Below are positions 26,624-35,405 of a DNA stretch of 64,000 nucleotides, piece by piece. Under the pieces are notes generated by a model. That model did not search any database. It saw only the letters and a program-made list of their open reading frames with translations, and was not told the DNA's origin. Both the position numbers and the translations under genes were made by a program. The stretch covers positions 496,001 through 560,000 of the forward strand of contig NZ_CP076061.1 of NCBI RefSeq assembly GCF_018729255.1. The letters run 5' to 3'. Within the stretch, counting starts at the first letter, position 1. Each line of letters starts with the position of its first letter. Origin of the DNA: Cupriavidus sp. EM10 (GTDB lineage: Bacteria > Pseudomonadota > Gammaproteobacteria > Burkholderiales > Burkholderiaceae).

Positions 26624-29600
26624 CTATCGCCTGCCCCGACGCCAGCCGGCATACGCGCCGGCCCCCACCGTCAACATCCCAAGCATAAGAGCAAGCATCA
26701 GGTGCCGCACCCGCTCGGCAGAAGCCGCCGGCACTGCAGCGGGCTGCAGCGCCAGCCGCTGCCCGGTCACGTGTTCCGTGCCAGCCCGCGCGGCTGGCGG
26801 CGCAACCGCCGGCTCCGCCTGCACCGGCGCGGCTTTTGGCACCGGCGTGACTGACCTCGCAATCACCCTCGCAGTCTGCTCCGCCCCCACCACCGCATCC
26901 GCCAGTTCCCGCCCCAGCCCCTTCATGTCGATCCGCGCGGCCTTGCCCTGCCGGGCGATATGCGCCATCAATACCGGATTGCCGCAGGTATTGGCCGTGC
27001 ATGACAGCCCGTCGCGCCGCGTGCTCTCGGCGTACTGGCGCAGCAGTTCGCGGCGCTCGGCATCGGTGAAGCGGTAGCTGCCCTGGCGGTCCACCTCCAG
27101 CAGGCGCGCCAGGATGCCCTGTTGCGCATGCGGATTGGCCGTGCGAAAGAACGCATCCATGCCCATGCCGAGCTTGTCCGCAACGTAGACGTCGTAGGTC
27201 TGCTGCCAGAAGGCGCCCGGCATCTGCTCGGGCACCGTGGCCTGGAAGCCGTACAGGTGCTCCACTTCCTTGTACATCTCGCGGGCGCCCGCGTAGCCCG
27301 AGCGCTGCATCGCGGCGATCCACTTCGGGTTCCACTGGCGCGCGTTGAGCTCGGTGGCCAGCCACGTGCGCGCGTCGACGGTCTGCGTCTGCCCCTCGCG
27401 GCGCAGGTTGTGCAGCCATAGTGGCGGCGCCGTGCCGCTGACCGCTCGCGTTGCGGCCGTCAGCCCGCCCGCGTACTGGTAGGTGTCGTCGTTGTCCAGC
27501 GCCCCGTAAAGCGTGCTGGTGCGGGAAAACAGCACCGCCTGGTTCGATTTCAGATGGCTGGCCAGCGCGGCCGGCGCCGATTCGCCCCAGCCATCGGCCG
27601 AATACGCGAAGTTCATGTAGCGCAGGTACTGGCGGGCCAGGCCATCGGCCGGCCCCTGGGCGTCGCGGCTCTGCTCGACCATCTGCTGCACGCCGATCGC
27701 GTAGTTGCCGGGCTTGGCCGCGAATACGCGCGCCCGCGCCAGCCTGCCGGCCTGCCCAGCCTCCACGCCCTGCCGGACCAACTCTGCAGCGACGTCCCGG
27801 TCATGGCGGCTAATTGCATTATCGCCAGCGGAAGCGGCCAGGCGGGCGGCCTTGTCAAGCAGCGCGATCTTGTCGCCAAACCCGTCGCGATAGATGCCGG
27901 ATGTGGTCAGCAGCACGTTCACGCGCGGCCGGCCCAGTTCGGCGTCGGGAATCAGCCGCACGTCCTCGACGTTGCCGCGCGCATTCCAGACCGGCTCCAC
28001 CCCCATCAGGTACAGCGCCTCGGCTTCCATCGCGCCCTGGTGGCGCTCCGTTTCGCCATACCAGAGCACCATCGACACCGATTCGGGCCACTTGACATGC
28101 TCGCGCCGGAAGCGCTCCAGCGTCTGCCCCGCCATGTTCTTGCCTAGCGCCCAGGCCGCGCGGGTCGGGATGCGGGCGCCGTCGAAAGCGTGCAGGTTGC
28201 GGCCAGTGGGCAGGCTGTCGGGCACGCGCACCGGATCGCCCAGCGGCCCGCTGGGCAGGTAGCGGCCCGACAGCACCGTCACCAGCCCGTCCAGTTCCGC
28301 CTGCGGCGACGCGCGCAAGTCGGCCAGCCATTGCCGGCCGGCATCGAGCGCGCGGCGCGTGTCATCGTCGGAAGCCTGCGGCTGGCGCCCCTGCACAAGA
28401 TCGGCCGCCCAAGCGTGTAACTGCGGCGTATCGGCCTTGGTCCGGACGCCGAGCATCAGCGCCAGCGCATCGGTCTGGTCGGCCTGCGTCGGCATCTGGC
28501 CCAGCGCGTGGATGCCCAGCGGCATGGGCTCGGCCTCCACCTTGTGCAGGAACGCGTGCACGACCGGCTCGATGGTGTCCCACGCCGCGTTCGCGTCCAG
28601 CCCCAGTTGCTGGTCGAGCTTCAAGGTGCGGATCTGGTCGCGCGCCTGCGCCCGGTACTGGGCCGACAACTCCGGCGCGCTGTCCCGCGTGGCATCGGCC
28701 TGCTCGATGGCTTCGTCCAGCGACGCCAGCGCGAGCGGCTGCCCGGCCGATGCCAGCAGCGGCGCCAGGTGGCTCACGAGTACCGCCGCGCTGCGGCGTT
28801 TGGCCTGGATGGCCTCGCCGCCGCCATCCTGGATATAGACGTAGGCATTCGGCAGATCGCCCAGCAGGACTTCGGATGCATCGTCGCCAGACTGCCCCAC
28901 CTGCTTGCCGGGCAGCCATTCCAGCGTGCCGTGGCGGCCGACATGCACGACGGCATCCGCGCCGAACGCGTGGCGGTACCACAGATAGGCCGCCACATAC
29001 GAATGCGGCGGCGGCGTGATCGTGTCGTGCGCGTCGTCCATCGCCCGGGCAAACGTGGATCGCAGCGGCTGGGGGCCGATGAACACGTTGCCGAAGAACA
29101 GCCCTGGCACCACGAACGCCGGTTCGCCGTGGACGCCATGCGCCAGCATCAGCGGATTGCGCTCGGGCGGCCCCCACGCGCGCAGCACGGACTCGCGGAA
29201 CGGCGCGGGCAAGGTATCGAACCAGCGGCGGTATTGCGTCAGCGGCACCAGCTTGACGTGCCCGGCGCGCACCATATGGTCGAGTTCGCCGGGCGACCAG
29301 GTTTCCACGTTGCGGCCGTTGGCCTCCAGCAGCGCGGTCAGCGTGGCGGTGTCGGGCATGTCGTGCCCGGTGTCGTAGCCGGCCGCCTGCAGCCGGCGCA
29401 GGATCTGCGTCAGCGATGGCAGCGTCGCCAGGTAGCTGGCGCCGATGTTGCCGCGTCCCGGCGGATTGTTGTAGTAGAGCACCGCCACATGCTTGCGCGC
29501 CGATGGCTTGTCTTGCAGCGCGATCCAGCGCCGCACGCGCGCGACCACGGCATCGACGCGCTCGGGCACTGCCGCGCTGGCCTTGGCGCCGTCGCGATCT

Positions 29601-30697
29601 TCCTGCGTGGCGAACAGCACCGGTTCCGTCGCGCCGCTGCGCTCCGGCGCGCCCAGCAGCAGCGGCAGGCGTTCGCCGGCGATGCCGCGCACATCGGCAT
29701 GCCAGGCCGCCGCGCTGTCACGCGTGGCAATCAGGTTGATGGTGTGCAGATTGTGGCGCGCCAGCCAGTCCTTGTCCTCGGCGCGCGGAATCGTGAGGTT
29801 CAGGGCCAGCAGCACGCGCAACGGCGTGGCGCCGTCCTGCGTCAGCAAGGCATCGAGGCTCGACACCGGCCAGCCAAACACCGGCACGGCGCCGATGCCC
29901 TGCTGCTCCAGCGCGGCCACCAGTGCATCGATGTGTGCCAGGTCGCGCTGGCGGTAGTTGGTGGCGTAGAACGAAATGCCGACCAGCGGCGCGTCGTCGC
30001 CAGGATGCGCGGCGGGCCGGTACCAGCGCAGGTAGTCCGCCAGCGAGGCAAAAGGTTGCGAAGCACGCGGGTGATAGATCGCGGCCGCCGGCGCGGGCTT
30101 GACCGGCGGCACGGCAATCGGTGCGACGCCGGCGGCGCGTTGTCGTGCCGCCACGGCCACGGCGAGCGCTGCGGCCAGATTGTCGACGCCACCCGCTTCC
30201 CAGTAAGGCTGGATGGCGGCGTTCAACGCGGCATCGGTGTGGATGTGCCAGGCTGCGTCGGCCACGTCACTGGGCACGGCCGACACCAGCGCGCCGCGCG
30301 CCTGCGCCTGCCGCACGCCCGGCGCCATCTGCCGCAACACCGCGCCGGGGACGAACCACGCCTGGATGACATCGGCCCGGGCCAGCGTGGCGGCATCGGG
30401 GGCAGTCGTCGTGAAGGTGATCTCGGCAATGTCGTTGCCGTGCGCGGCGCGGAATGCCTCGGCGGCGGCCGGCAGCAGGTGCGTTTGCGATGCCACCACC
30501 AGCACGCGAACCGGCGCACCCCAGGCCAGCATCGGCAGGATCAGCCACAGGCCGAGCAAGAACGGCAGCAAGCGCCGCCACGGGGCAGGTATTGCGGACA
30601 CGGCAGAAGCTGACTGAGGGGGCGTCACAACGAACGGAGCGGCGTAAAAAGGGACGCCGGCGCGGCATTCTACCCGCCGGGCCATGCCGCCGGCCAT
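26624..30697 (-). CDS. Membrane-anchored, exported CobN-like chelatase paralogue (HmuS-like)
   Basis: A 1357-residue CobN/BchH homologue that differs from cobN at both ends. The N-terminus has a hydrophobic export signal (LLPFLLGLWLILPMLAWGAPV), and the C-terminus has one membrane helix (LMLALMLGMLTVGAGAYAGW) followed by WRRGRR, so the enzyme body should be periplasmic and tethered. The core keeps family blocks such as VHVGRHGTLEWLPGKQVG, the LPTGRNLHAFDGARIPTRAAW block and NPKWIAAMQRSGYAGAREM. Periplasmic CobN-like proteins include HmuS, linked to heme iron removal, and others near TonB-type B12 uptake genes. None of those partners is adjacent here. The start is uncertain: a GTG about 20 residues in would also fit a signal peptide. 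Confidence 0.85.
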   Translation of the reverse strand: MAGGMARRVECRAGVPFYAAPFVVTPPQSASAVSAIPAPWRRLLPFLLGLWLILPMLAWGAPVRVLVVASQTHLLPAAAEAFRAAHGNDIAEITFTTTAPDAATLARADVIQAWFVPGAVLRQMAPGVRQAQARGALVSAVPSDVADAAWHIHTDAALNAAIQPYWEAGGVDNLAAALAVAVAARQRAAGVAPIAVPPVKPAPAAAIYHPRASQPFASLADYLRWYRPAAHPGDDAPLVGISFYATNYRQRDLAHIDALVAALEQQGIGAVPVFGWPVSSLDALLTQDGATPLRVLLALNLTIPRAEDKDWLARHNLHTINLIATRDSAAAWHADVRGIAGERLPLLLGAPERSGATEPVLFATQEDRDGAKASAAVPERVDAVVARVRRWIALQDKPSARKHVAVLYYNNPPGRGNIGASYLATLPSLTQILRRLQAAGYDTGHDMPDTATLTALLEANGRNVETWSPGELDHMVRAGHVKLVPLTQYRRWFDTLPAPFRESVLRAWGPPERNPLMLAHGVHGEPAFVVPGLFFGNVFIGPQPLRSTFARAMDDAHDTITPPPHSYVAAYLWYRHAFGADAVVHVGRHGTLEWLPGKQVGQSGDDASEVLLGDLPNAYVYIQDGGGEAIQAKRRSAAVLVSHLAPLLASAGQPLALASLDEAIEQADATRDSAPELSAQYRAQARDQIRTLKLDQQLGLDANAAWDTIEPVVHAFLHKVEAEPMPLGIHALGQMPTQADQTDALALMLGVRTKADTPQLHAWAADLVQGRQPQASDDDTRRALDAGRQWLADLRASPQAELDGLVTVLSGRYLPSGPLGDPVRVPDSLPTGRNLHAFDGARIPTRAAWALGKNMAGQTLERFRREHVKWPESVSMVLWYGETERHQGAMEAEALYLMGVEPVWNARGNVEDVRLIPDAELGRPRVNVLLTTSGIYRDGFGDKIALLDKAARLAASAGDNAISRHDRDVAAELVRQGVEAGQAGRLARARVFAAKPGNYAIGVQQMVEQSRDAQGPADGLARQYLRYMNFAYSADGWGESAPAALASHLKSNQAVLFSRTSTLYGALDNDDTYQYAGGLTAATRAVSGTAPPLWLHNLRREGQTQTVDARTWLATELNARQWNPKWIAAMQRSGYAGAREMYKEVEHLYGFQATVPEQMPGAFWQQTYDVYVADKLGMGMDAFFRTANPHAQQGILARLLEVDRQGSYRFTDAERRELLRQYAESTRRDGLSCTANTCGNPVLMAHIARQGKAARIDMKGLGRELADAVVGAEQTARVIARSVTPVPKAAPVQAEPAVAPPAARAGTEHVTGQRLALQPAAVPAASAERVRHLMLALMLGMLTVGAGAYAGWRRGRR

Positions 30698-30799
30698 GCC
30701 GCTGTCACGTCGTCGTCATCGGAACCGTAACGATCCCGGCGCGCCTGTTGCAGGATGTTGACGCCCTGTGGTTTTTTTACCGACGACAGATTTTTGCCA

Positions 30800-30980
30800 G
30801 GCCTACCGGCGATAAGCCTTTCAAACGGCAGCTTTCGCCACAATCGGCAAGTTCGCCGCAAGGCAGGATGTAAAAAGCACAAAGCCGGCACTTGCCCCAC
30901 GGCAAATCCCGGCTGATGGGCGGTAAACCTACCGCACCGTACGGGCGACGGCAATCATTCTTGTGGCCGACCCCACATGA
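30800..30980. other. Intergenic run of stacked hairpins (possible structured leader RNA)
   Basis: The 396-base gap 30698-31093 separates divergent genes. It contains CGGC-loop-GCCG at 30845-30858, a two-tier stem GCCGG/TTGCC-CCAC-GGCAA/CCGGC at 30884-30913, GCGGTA-AACC-TACCGC at 30920-30935, CCGTACGG at 30937-30944 and TGTGG-loop-CCACA at 30962-30977. No B12 box or other riboswitch consensus I know was found on either strand. Confidence 0.45.
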
Positions 30981-31093
30981 TTCATGGTGACCCATCGTGT
31001 ACCTTGCGGCGGATCGTCTATATTTGACCGCATGGCGCGCACACAACCGAAAATGACTCACCAGCCGTACGACAGCCCCGGGAGGTAACTGCC

Positions 31094-31396
31094 ATGCGTT
31101 CGCTTGCAAACTTGTTCAGTCCGCCGACGCCAGAGAAGATCGCCGAGAAGGAACTGCAAGACATGAGGCTGACGCTTTTCCAGGCAGAACGTCGCCTGCT
31201 TGAAGCGCAGATGCAAGTCGATTACTACCGCAACATGATTGCCTTCCTCGAAGAGGTACACGCCACGGGCGTGGAAGGCGTGGCCGATCGGCGCTTTGCG
31301 TCGCCGCCGCAACCTGAAATGCCCCAGCTGCAGGCGGCGCCCGCCCGCAGCACCCCGGGCCTGGCCACGATTCCGATCGTTCCCACGGCCGCCTGA
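31094..31396 (+). CDS. Small coiled-coil hypothetical protein
   Basis: A 100-residue protein. Residues about 13-55 form an amphipathic, Glu/Gln/Arg-rich helix likely to be a coiled coil (EKIAEKELQDMRLTLFQAER onward). The last 35 residues are Pro/Ala-rich and disordered. There is no signal peptide. A clear GGGAGG lies eleven bases upstream of the start, so the gene is real. It is similar in style to small Burkholderiales proteins of unknown role. It is divergent from the exported CobN-like gene and separated from it by the hairpin-rich gap. Confidence 0.75.
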   Translation: MRSLANLFSPPTPEKIAEKELQDMRLTLFQAERRLLEAQMQVDYYRNMIAFLEEVHATGVEGVADRRFASPPQPEMPQLQAAPARSTPGLATIPIVPTAA

Positions 31397-31482
31397 CCCC
31401 ATCGCACAAGCCCTGGGATGTCGCACGGACGCCCTGGCGCCCGTGCGATACTGGCCGCTTTCCCGCACCCACTGGAACGGCC

Positions 31483-32154
31483 ATGAGCTTGCTGCCCGCG
31501 ATTGAAATCGAAACCGCCCCCCATCCGACCCACTCAGTGATCTGGATGCACGGGCTTGGCGCGGACGGCAGCGACTTCGTGCCCGTGGTGCCCGAGCTTG
31601 GCCTGCCCGATACGCTGGCCGTGCGCTTTGTGTTTCCGCATGCCCCGGCCATTCCGGTGACCTGCAACGGCGGCTATGTGATGCCGGCCTGGTACGACAT
31701 CTACTCGCTCGACGAGGCTGGTCGCAAGGCCGATGTGAAGGGCATCGAGCAATCGCGCGACGCCATCCGCGCCCTGATCGATCGTGAAAACGCCCGTGGC
31801 ATTCCGACGGCCAACATCGTGCTGGCGGGATTCTCGCAAGGCGGCGCCATCGCCTACACCACGGCGCTGACGCATCCGCAGGCACTGGCCGGCGTGATCG
31901 CGCTGTCCACTTATATTCCATCGCCCGAACTGATCGCCGCCGAAGCCACGCCGGCCAACGCCGCCACGCCGATTTTCGCCGCCCATGGCACGGCCGACGA
32001 TGTGGTGCCGCTGGCACTTGGCACCCGCGCGCGCGACTTCCTCACCGAACGGGGCCAACCTGTGACGTGGCACGCGTACGGCAACATGCCGCACTCGGTC
32101 TGCCTGGAGGAAATTGCCGATATCGGCGCGTGGCTGCAGGCACGCTTCGGCTGA
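31483..32154 (+). CDS. Carboxylesterase / acyl-protein thioesterase-like hydrolase
   Basis: A 223-residue phospholipase/carboxylesterase-family alpha/beta-hydrolase, close to Pseudomonas EstB-type enzymes. The nucleophile is Ser118 in LAGFSQGGAI, the acid is Asp172 in HGTADDVV, and His204 is in MPHSV. MHGLGADGSDF forms the oxyanion hole region. It is cytoplasmic and active on short acyl esters. It stands alone between two small unknown genes. Confidence 0.88.
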   Translation: MSLLPAIEIETAPHPTHSVIWMHGLGADGSDFVPVVPELGLPDTLAVRFVFPHAPAIPVTCNGGYVMPAWYDIYSLDEAGRKADVKGIEQSRDAIRALIDRENARGIPTANIVLAGFSQGGAIAYTTALTHPQALAGVIALSTYIPSPELIAAEATPANAATPIFAAHGTADDVVPLALGTRARDFLTERGQPVTWHAYGNMPHSVCLEEIADIGAWLQARFG

Positions 32155-32214
32155 CGAGCCACACAGGGGATTGCGCTACCATTGCGCGCCCGCTTTTCAT
32201 CAGAATTTCGCCAA

Positions 32215-32586
32215 ATGATTCCCGCCTCGCCTCCGCCCCGCATCGACTTCAACACCCGCAAGGCGCTGATGTTCGCGCTGATGGCCGAACGGCTATCCGC
32301 CTTCTACGAACACGGCCAGTGGATGACCGAAGCGCAGGGCGCCACACTGGCCGGCAACTGGCTGTCGCGCTCGAAGCTGCAGCTGGCGCTGTCGGAACGC
32401 CGGCTGCTGTCGGACCTGAGCGACCAGCTGGCCCGCCAACTGGCCGCAACGCTGTCGCGCGAGGCTGGCCTGTACGCATCGCACGAGATGATGGAAGCGT
32501 TGGATCCTAACTACCAGTCGGCCTTCGCCCACGACATGCTGGATGAATGCGAGAGGATGTTGCGGGAGAATGGCGTGGAGGAATAA
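32215..32586 (+). CDS. Hypothetical protein, 123 aa
   Basis: I do not recognise this protein. It starts at 32215 (MIPASPPPRIDFNTRK), the start that skips an unlikely basic extension to 32182. It is mainly helical and acidic at the C-terminus (DECERMLRENGVEE), with no membrane segment, cysteines or signal peptide. It lies 107 bases upstream of the AAA+ ATPase gene on the same strand. The intervening AT-rich region has repeated TTATCC/GGATAA sites, so the two are probably not one simple operon. Confidence 0.65.
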   Translation: MIPASPPPRIDFNTRKALMFALMAERLSAFYEHGQWMTEAQGATLAGNWLSRSKLQLALSERRLLSDLSDQLARQLAATLSREAGLYASHEMMEALDPNYQSAFAHDMLDECERMLRENGVEE

Positions 32587-32639
32587 AAAGTTACTTATTT
32601 GCAACTTTTCTCCGCGTCCGTCGCCCGAATTATTGACTT

Positions 32640-32686
32640 TTATCCCGATTTCCATAAATTATCCAACTCAGGATAATTCTGGATAA
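32640..32686 (+). promoter_or_regulatory. Four TTATCC/GGATAA half-sites upstream of the ATPase
   Basis: TTATCC occurs at 32640 and 32659 and GGATAA at 32671 and 32681, arranged symmetrically. The central pair forms TTATCC-N6-GGATAA. The last site ends seven bases before the ATPase start codon. This suggests a repressor operator, possibly autoregulatory. Confidence 0.5.
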
Positions 32687-32693
32687 AAACGGG

Positions 32694-33860
32694 ATGCGCT
32701 ACTTCAGCAGGCCCGAGCTTGCCTCGGAACTGGCCACGCAATTGCAGGGACTGGCGGTGTTTGGTGACGCCCAGAACGGGCTGTTTCTGGCCGCGCCCCG
32801 GCGCACCGGCAAGTCGATGTTCCTGCAATACGACCTGCGCCCTGCCCTGGAGGATGCCGGCGTACTGGTGATCTATGTTGATCTCTGGTCGGACCAGCGG
32901 CGCGACCCGGGCGAACTGATCGCGGAAGGCATCCTGCATGCCCTGGCGGAAAACCAGGGCGTCGTAGCGCGCACCGCCCGCAAGGCACGGCTGGAAAGCG
33001 TGACCATCGCCGGCACGCTGAAGATCGACACGTCAAAGGTGGGCAGCGTCGATGGCGCGACCTTGCCGCAGGCGCTGCAGGCACTGCACCGGAAATCGGG
33101 CAAACCCATCGCCTTGCTGATCGACGAAGCCCAGCACGCGCTTACCAGCGAATCTGGCGAAACCGCCATGGCAGCGTTGAAGTCGGCACGCGACCAGATG
33201 AACACGCCCGAGTCCGTCGCGCTGATGCTGGTCATGTCGGGCTCCGACCGCGACAAGCTGCTGCGGCTGGTCAATTCCACCAGCGCCCCGTTCTACGGCT
33301 CATCGATCCACCAGATGCCCACGCTGGGCAAGAGCTATGTGGATCACGTTGCGGCGCTGATCGGACAGCAACGCGGCGAACTGCAGCCGGTTGATCACCT
33401 GGCCTTGCTCGAAGCCTTCCAGCTTTTCGGCTATCGGCCGCAGTTCTTCCATGCTGCCATCGGCGAAGCACTCAATCCGCTGGAAGCCGATCACGGCGAA
33501 CGGTTCGAGCAACGCGTGCTGGCAGCTGCCCGCAGACGAAAGACCGAGGACACGGCGCAGATGAAGGCCGACTACCTTGGCCTGAAGCCGCTCGAACAGG
33601 CCGTGCTGTGGCGCATGCTGGCGGCCGGCAGCAAATTCCGGCCCTATGATGCCGAGTCGCTGGCCTCCTATCGTGCGCATTGCCCGGGCCTGACCGTCTC
33701 CCCGCAGAAAGTGCAAGCGGCGCTGGAAAGCCTGCGCGACCGCACGCCGGCCCTGGTCTGGAAATCGGCGCGCGGCGAATATTCCGTGCAGGATTCCAGC
33801 ATGCTCGAATGGTTCAGGGACCTGAGCGAGCGCGGCGGCTGGCCGCCGTCGGAAACCTGA
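32694..33860 (+). CDS. AAA+ ATPase of unknown role
   Basis: A 388-residue P-loop ATPase resembling the archaeal-type/STAND AAA_16 group. It opens with MRYFSRPELASEL. Walker A is APRRTGKS (34-41), Walker B is ALLIDEAQ (140-147), a sensor-like MSGSDRDKLL follows, and the C-terminal region (from about 270) looks like a winged helix ending in a WKSARGEYSVQDSSM wing. This arrangement is found in solitary ATPases that may bind DNA and in some mobile or defence contexts, but no partner gene is present. The AT-rich operator-like cluster lies directly before it. Confidence 0.75.
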   Translation: MRYFSRPELASELATQLQGLAVFGDAQNGLFLAAPRRTGKSMFLQYDLRPALEDAGVLVIYVDLWSDQRRDPGELIAEGILHALAENQGVVARTARKARLESVTIAGTLKIDTSKVGSVDGATLPQALQALHRKSGKPIALLIDEAQHALTSESGETAMAALKSARDQMNTPESVALMLVMSGSDRDKLLRLVNSTSAPFYGSSIHQMPTLGKSYVDHVAALIGQQRGELQPVDHLALLEAFQLFGYRPQFFHAAIGEALNPLEADHGERFEQRVLAAARRRKTEDTAQMKADYLGLKPLEQAVLWRMLAAGSKFRPYDAESLASYRAHCPGLTVSPQKVQAALESLRDRTPALVWKSARGEYSVQDSSMLEWFRDLSERGGWPPSET

Positions 33861-33863
33861 ACC

Positions 33864-35272
33864 CTAGCGCGCCTGCACCGCCGCCCGCTTCACGCTTTTG
33901 GGATTCAGCCGTTCGGCGTCGAGCCGGCGGAACACCAGCGCGGACAGCAACGTGATGATGCCGACGGACAGGAACGCCAGCCGGTAGGCCGGCGCCGCGA
34001 CGCCCAGCTTGGCCGAAAACAGGCTGACGAGCCCGCCGCCGATGGTGACGCCCAGCCCGATGGCCAGCATCTGCACCATCGAGAACAGGCTGTTGCCGCT
34101 GCCGGCGTCCTCGCGCGTCAAACCCTTCAGCGTCACGCTGTTCATCGCCGCGAACTGCATCGAGTTGGCCGCGCCGAAGGTAGCCAGTTGCACGATCGAC
34201 ATGGCCAGCGGCCAGCCCGGCGAGATCGCCGAGAACGACGCGATAGACGCCCCCACGATCACCGTATTGACCAGCAGGAACGTGTCGTAGCCAAAGCGGT
34301 TCACCAGCGGCACGATCCAGCGCTTGGAAATGGTGCCGGCAATGGCCACGGGCAGCAGCATCATGCCCGAGTGCAGCGGCGAATAGCCCAGTTGCAACTG
34401 GAACAGCAGCGGCAGCAGGAACGGCACCGCGCCCGATCCGATGCGGCACACCAGGTTGCCGATCAGCCCGATGCTGAAGTTCGGTTCGCGGAACAGCGCC
34501 AGCCGGAACAGCGGCGTGGCGTGGCGGCGGGCGTGGGGGATGTAGAGCAGCGCGCTGGCGATGCTGATGGCGGCCAGCAAGGCACTCCAGGGGCTATGCG
34601 CACCGTTTTCCAGCGCCAGCGAGAACGTGACCATGCACAGCGACAGCAGGCCGCAGCCGACCCAGTCGAACGGCGGCGCCACGCCGGCTTCACCGGCCGG
34701 CAGATAGCGGCGCACCGCGAACAGCCCCACCATGCCCACCGGCACGTTGATCAGGAAGATCCAGTGCCACGATGCGCTCTGCACCAGCCATCCCCCAGCA
34801 CCGGCCCGAAGATGGGCCCCACCTGCCCGGCAATCGACACGAACGCCAGCGCGGCGATGTACTGCTCGCCCGGGATATTGCGCAGCACGGCCAGCCGGCC
34901 GACCGGCAGCAGCATCGAGCCGCCCACGCCCTGCAGCACCCGGGCGATGACCAGCTGCGTGAGCGTATGGGCCGTGGCGCAGAACACCGAGCCCAGCACG
35001 AAAATCAGGATGGCACTGAAATAGACGCGCCGCGTACCGAACTTGTCGGCCAGCCAGCCCGATGCCGGCGTCAGCATCGCCATGGTCAGCGTGTAGGCCA
35101 CCACCACCGGTTTCAGGTCGAGTGGCTTTTCGCCAAGGCTGTGCGCCATCGACGGCAGCGCGGTATTGACGATCGTGGTGTCCAGCGTCTGCATGAAAAA
35201 GCCGGCGAAGACGATCCACAGCATGGCCTTCTGGGAAAAGGCCTGTTCGGCGGCGGGGGCGGAGGTATTCAT
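33864..35272 (-). CDS. MFS drug-efflux transporter, DHA2 family, MdtD/HsrA-like (frameshifted)
   Basis: A transporter of about 469 residues with 14 predicted membrane helices. The start at 35272 gives [19 protein letters not shown]. The DHA2 motif [18 protein letters not shown] lies in helix 1 and [11 protein letters not shown] in loop 2-3. The frame breaks in helix 5, where the antiporter motif GPVLGG should continue into [17 protein letters not shown]. Here CCCCC (34792-34796) replaces six C, and the downstream frame is intact to 33864. It probably exports drugs or small organics by proton antiport. It is divergent from a LysR gene with a shared palindromic operator. Confidence 0.87.
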
Positions 35273-35374
35273 TGGGGAAGATCCAGCGGTAAGGCCTGCC
35301 CGGGGAAAACCCGGACATCTGCCAGCATGGTACGCAGCCGGCACCCCATCGGGAACCCCTCTGGGTTTATTGAC

Positions 35375-35397
35375 TGTCATCGGCTATTCCGATGACA
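35375..35397. promoter_or_regulatory. Candidate LysR operator between transporter and regulator
   Basis: TGTCATCGG-CTATT-CCGATGACA is a perfect 9-bp inverted repeat containing the T-N11-A LysR core. It sits 103 bases upstream of the transporter start and 8 bases before the LysR start, a typical autorepressing position. Confidence 0.7.
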
Positions 35398-35405
35398 ATC
35401 GGCCG

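Noticed and set aside
30698..31093. Cobalamin or c-di-GMP riboswitch upstream of the CobN-like gene
   Set aside because: I looked for the B12 box and its conserved upstream segments and for the c-di-GMP-I core on both strands. Neither is present, although the region is full of hairpins.
32694..33860. A defence island or mobile element around the AAA+ ATPase
   Set aside because: No integrase, nuclease, methylase or repeat boundary lies nearby. The neighbours are an esterase, small unknown genes and an efflux pair.
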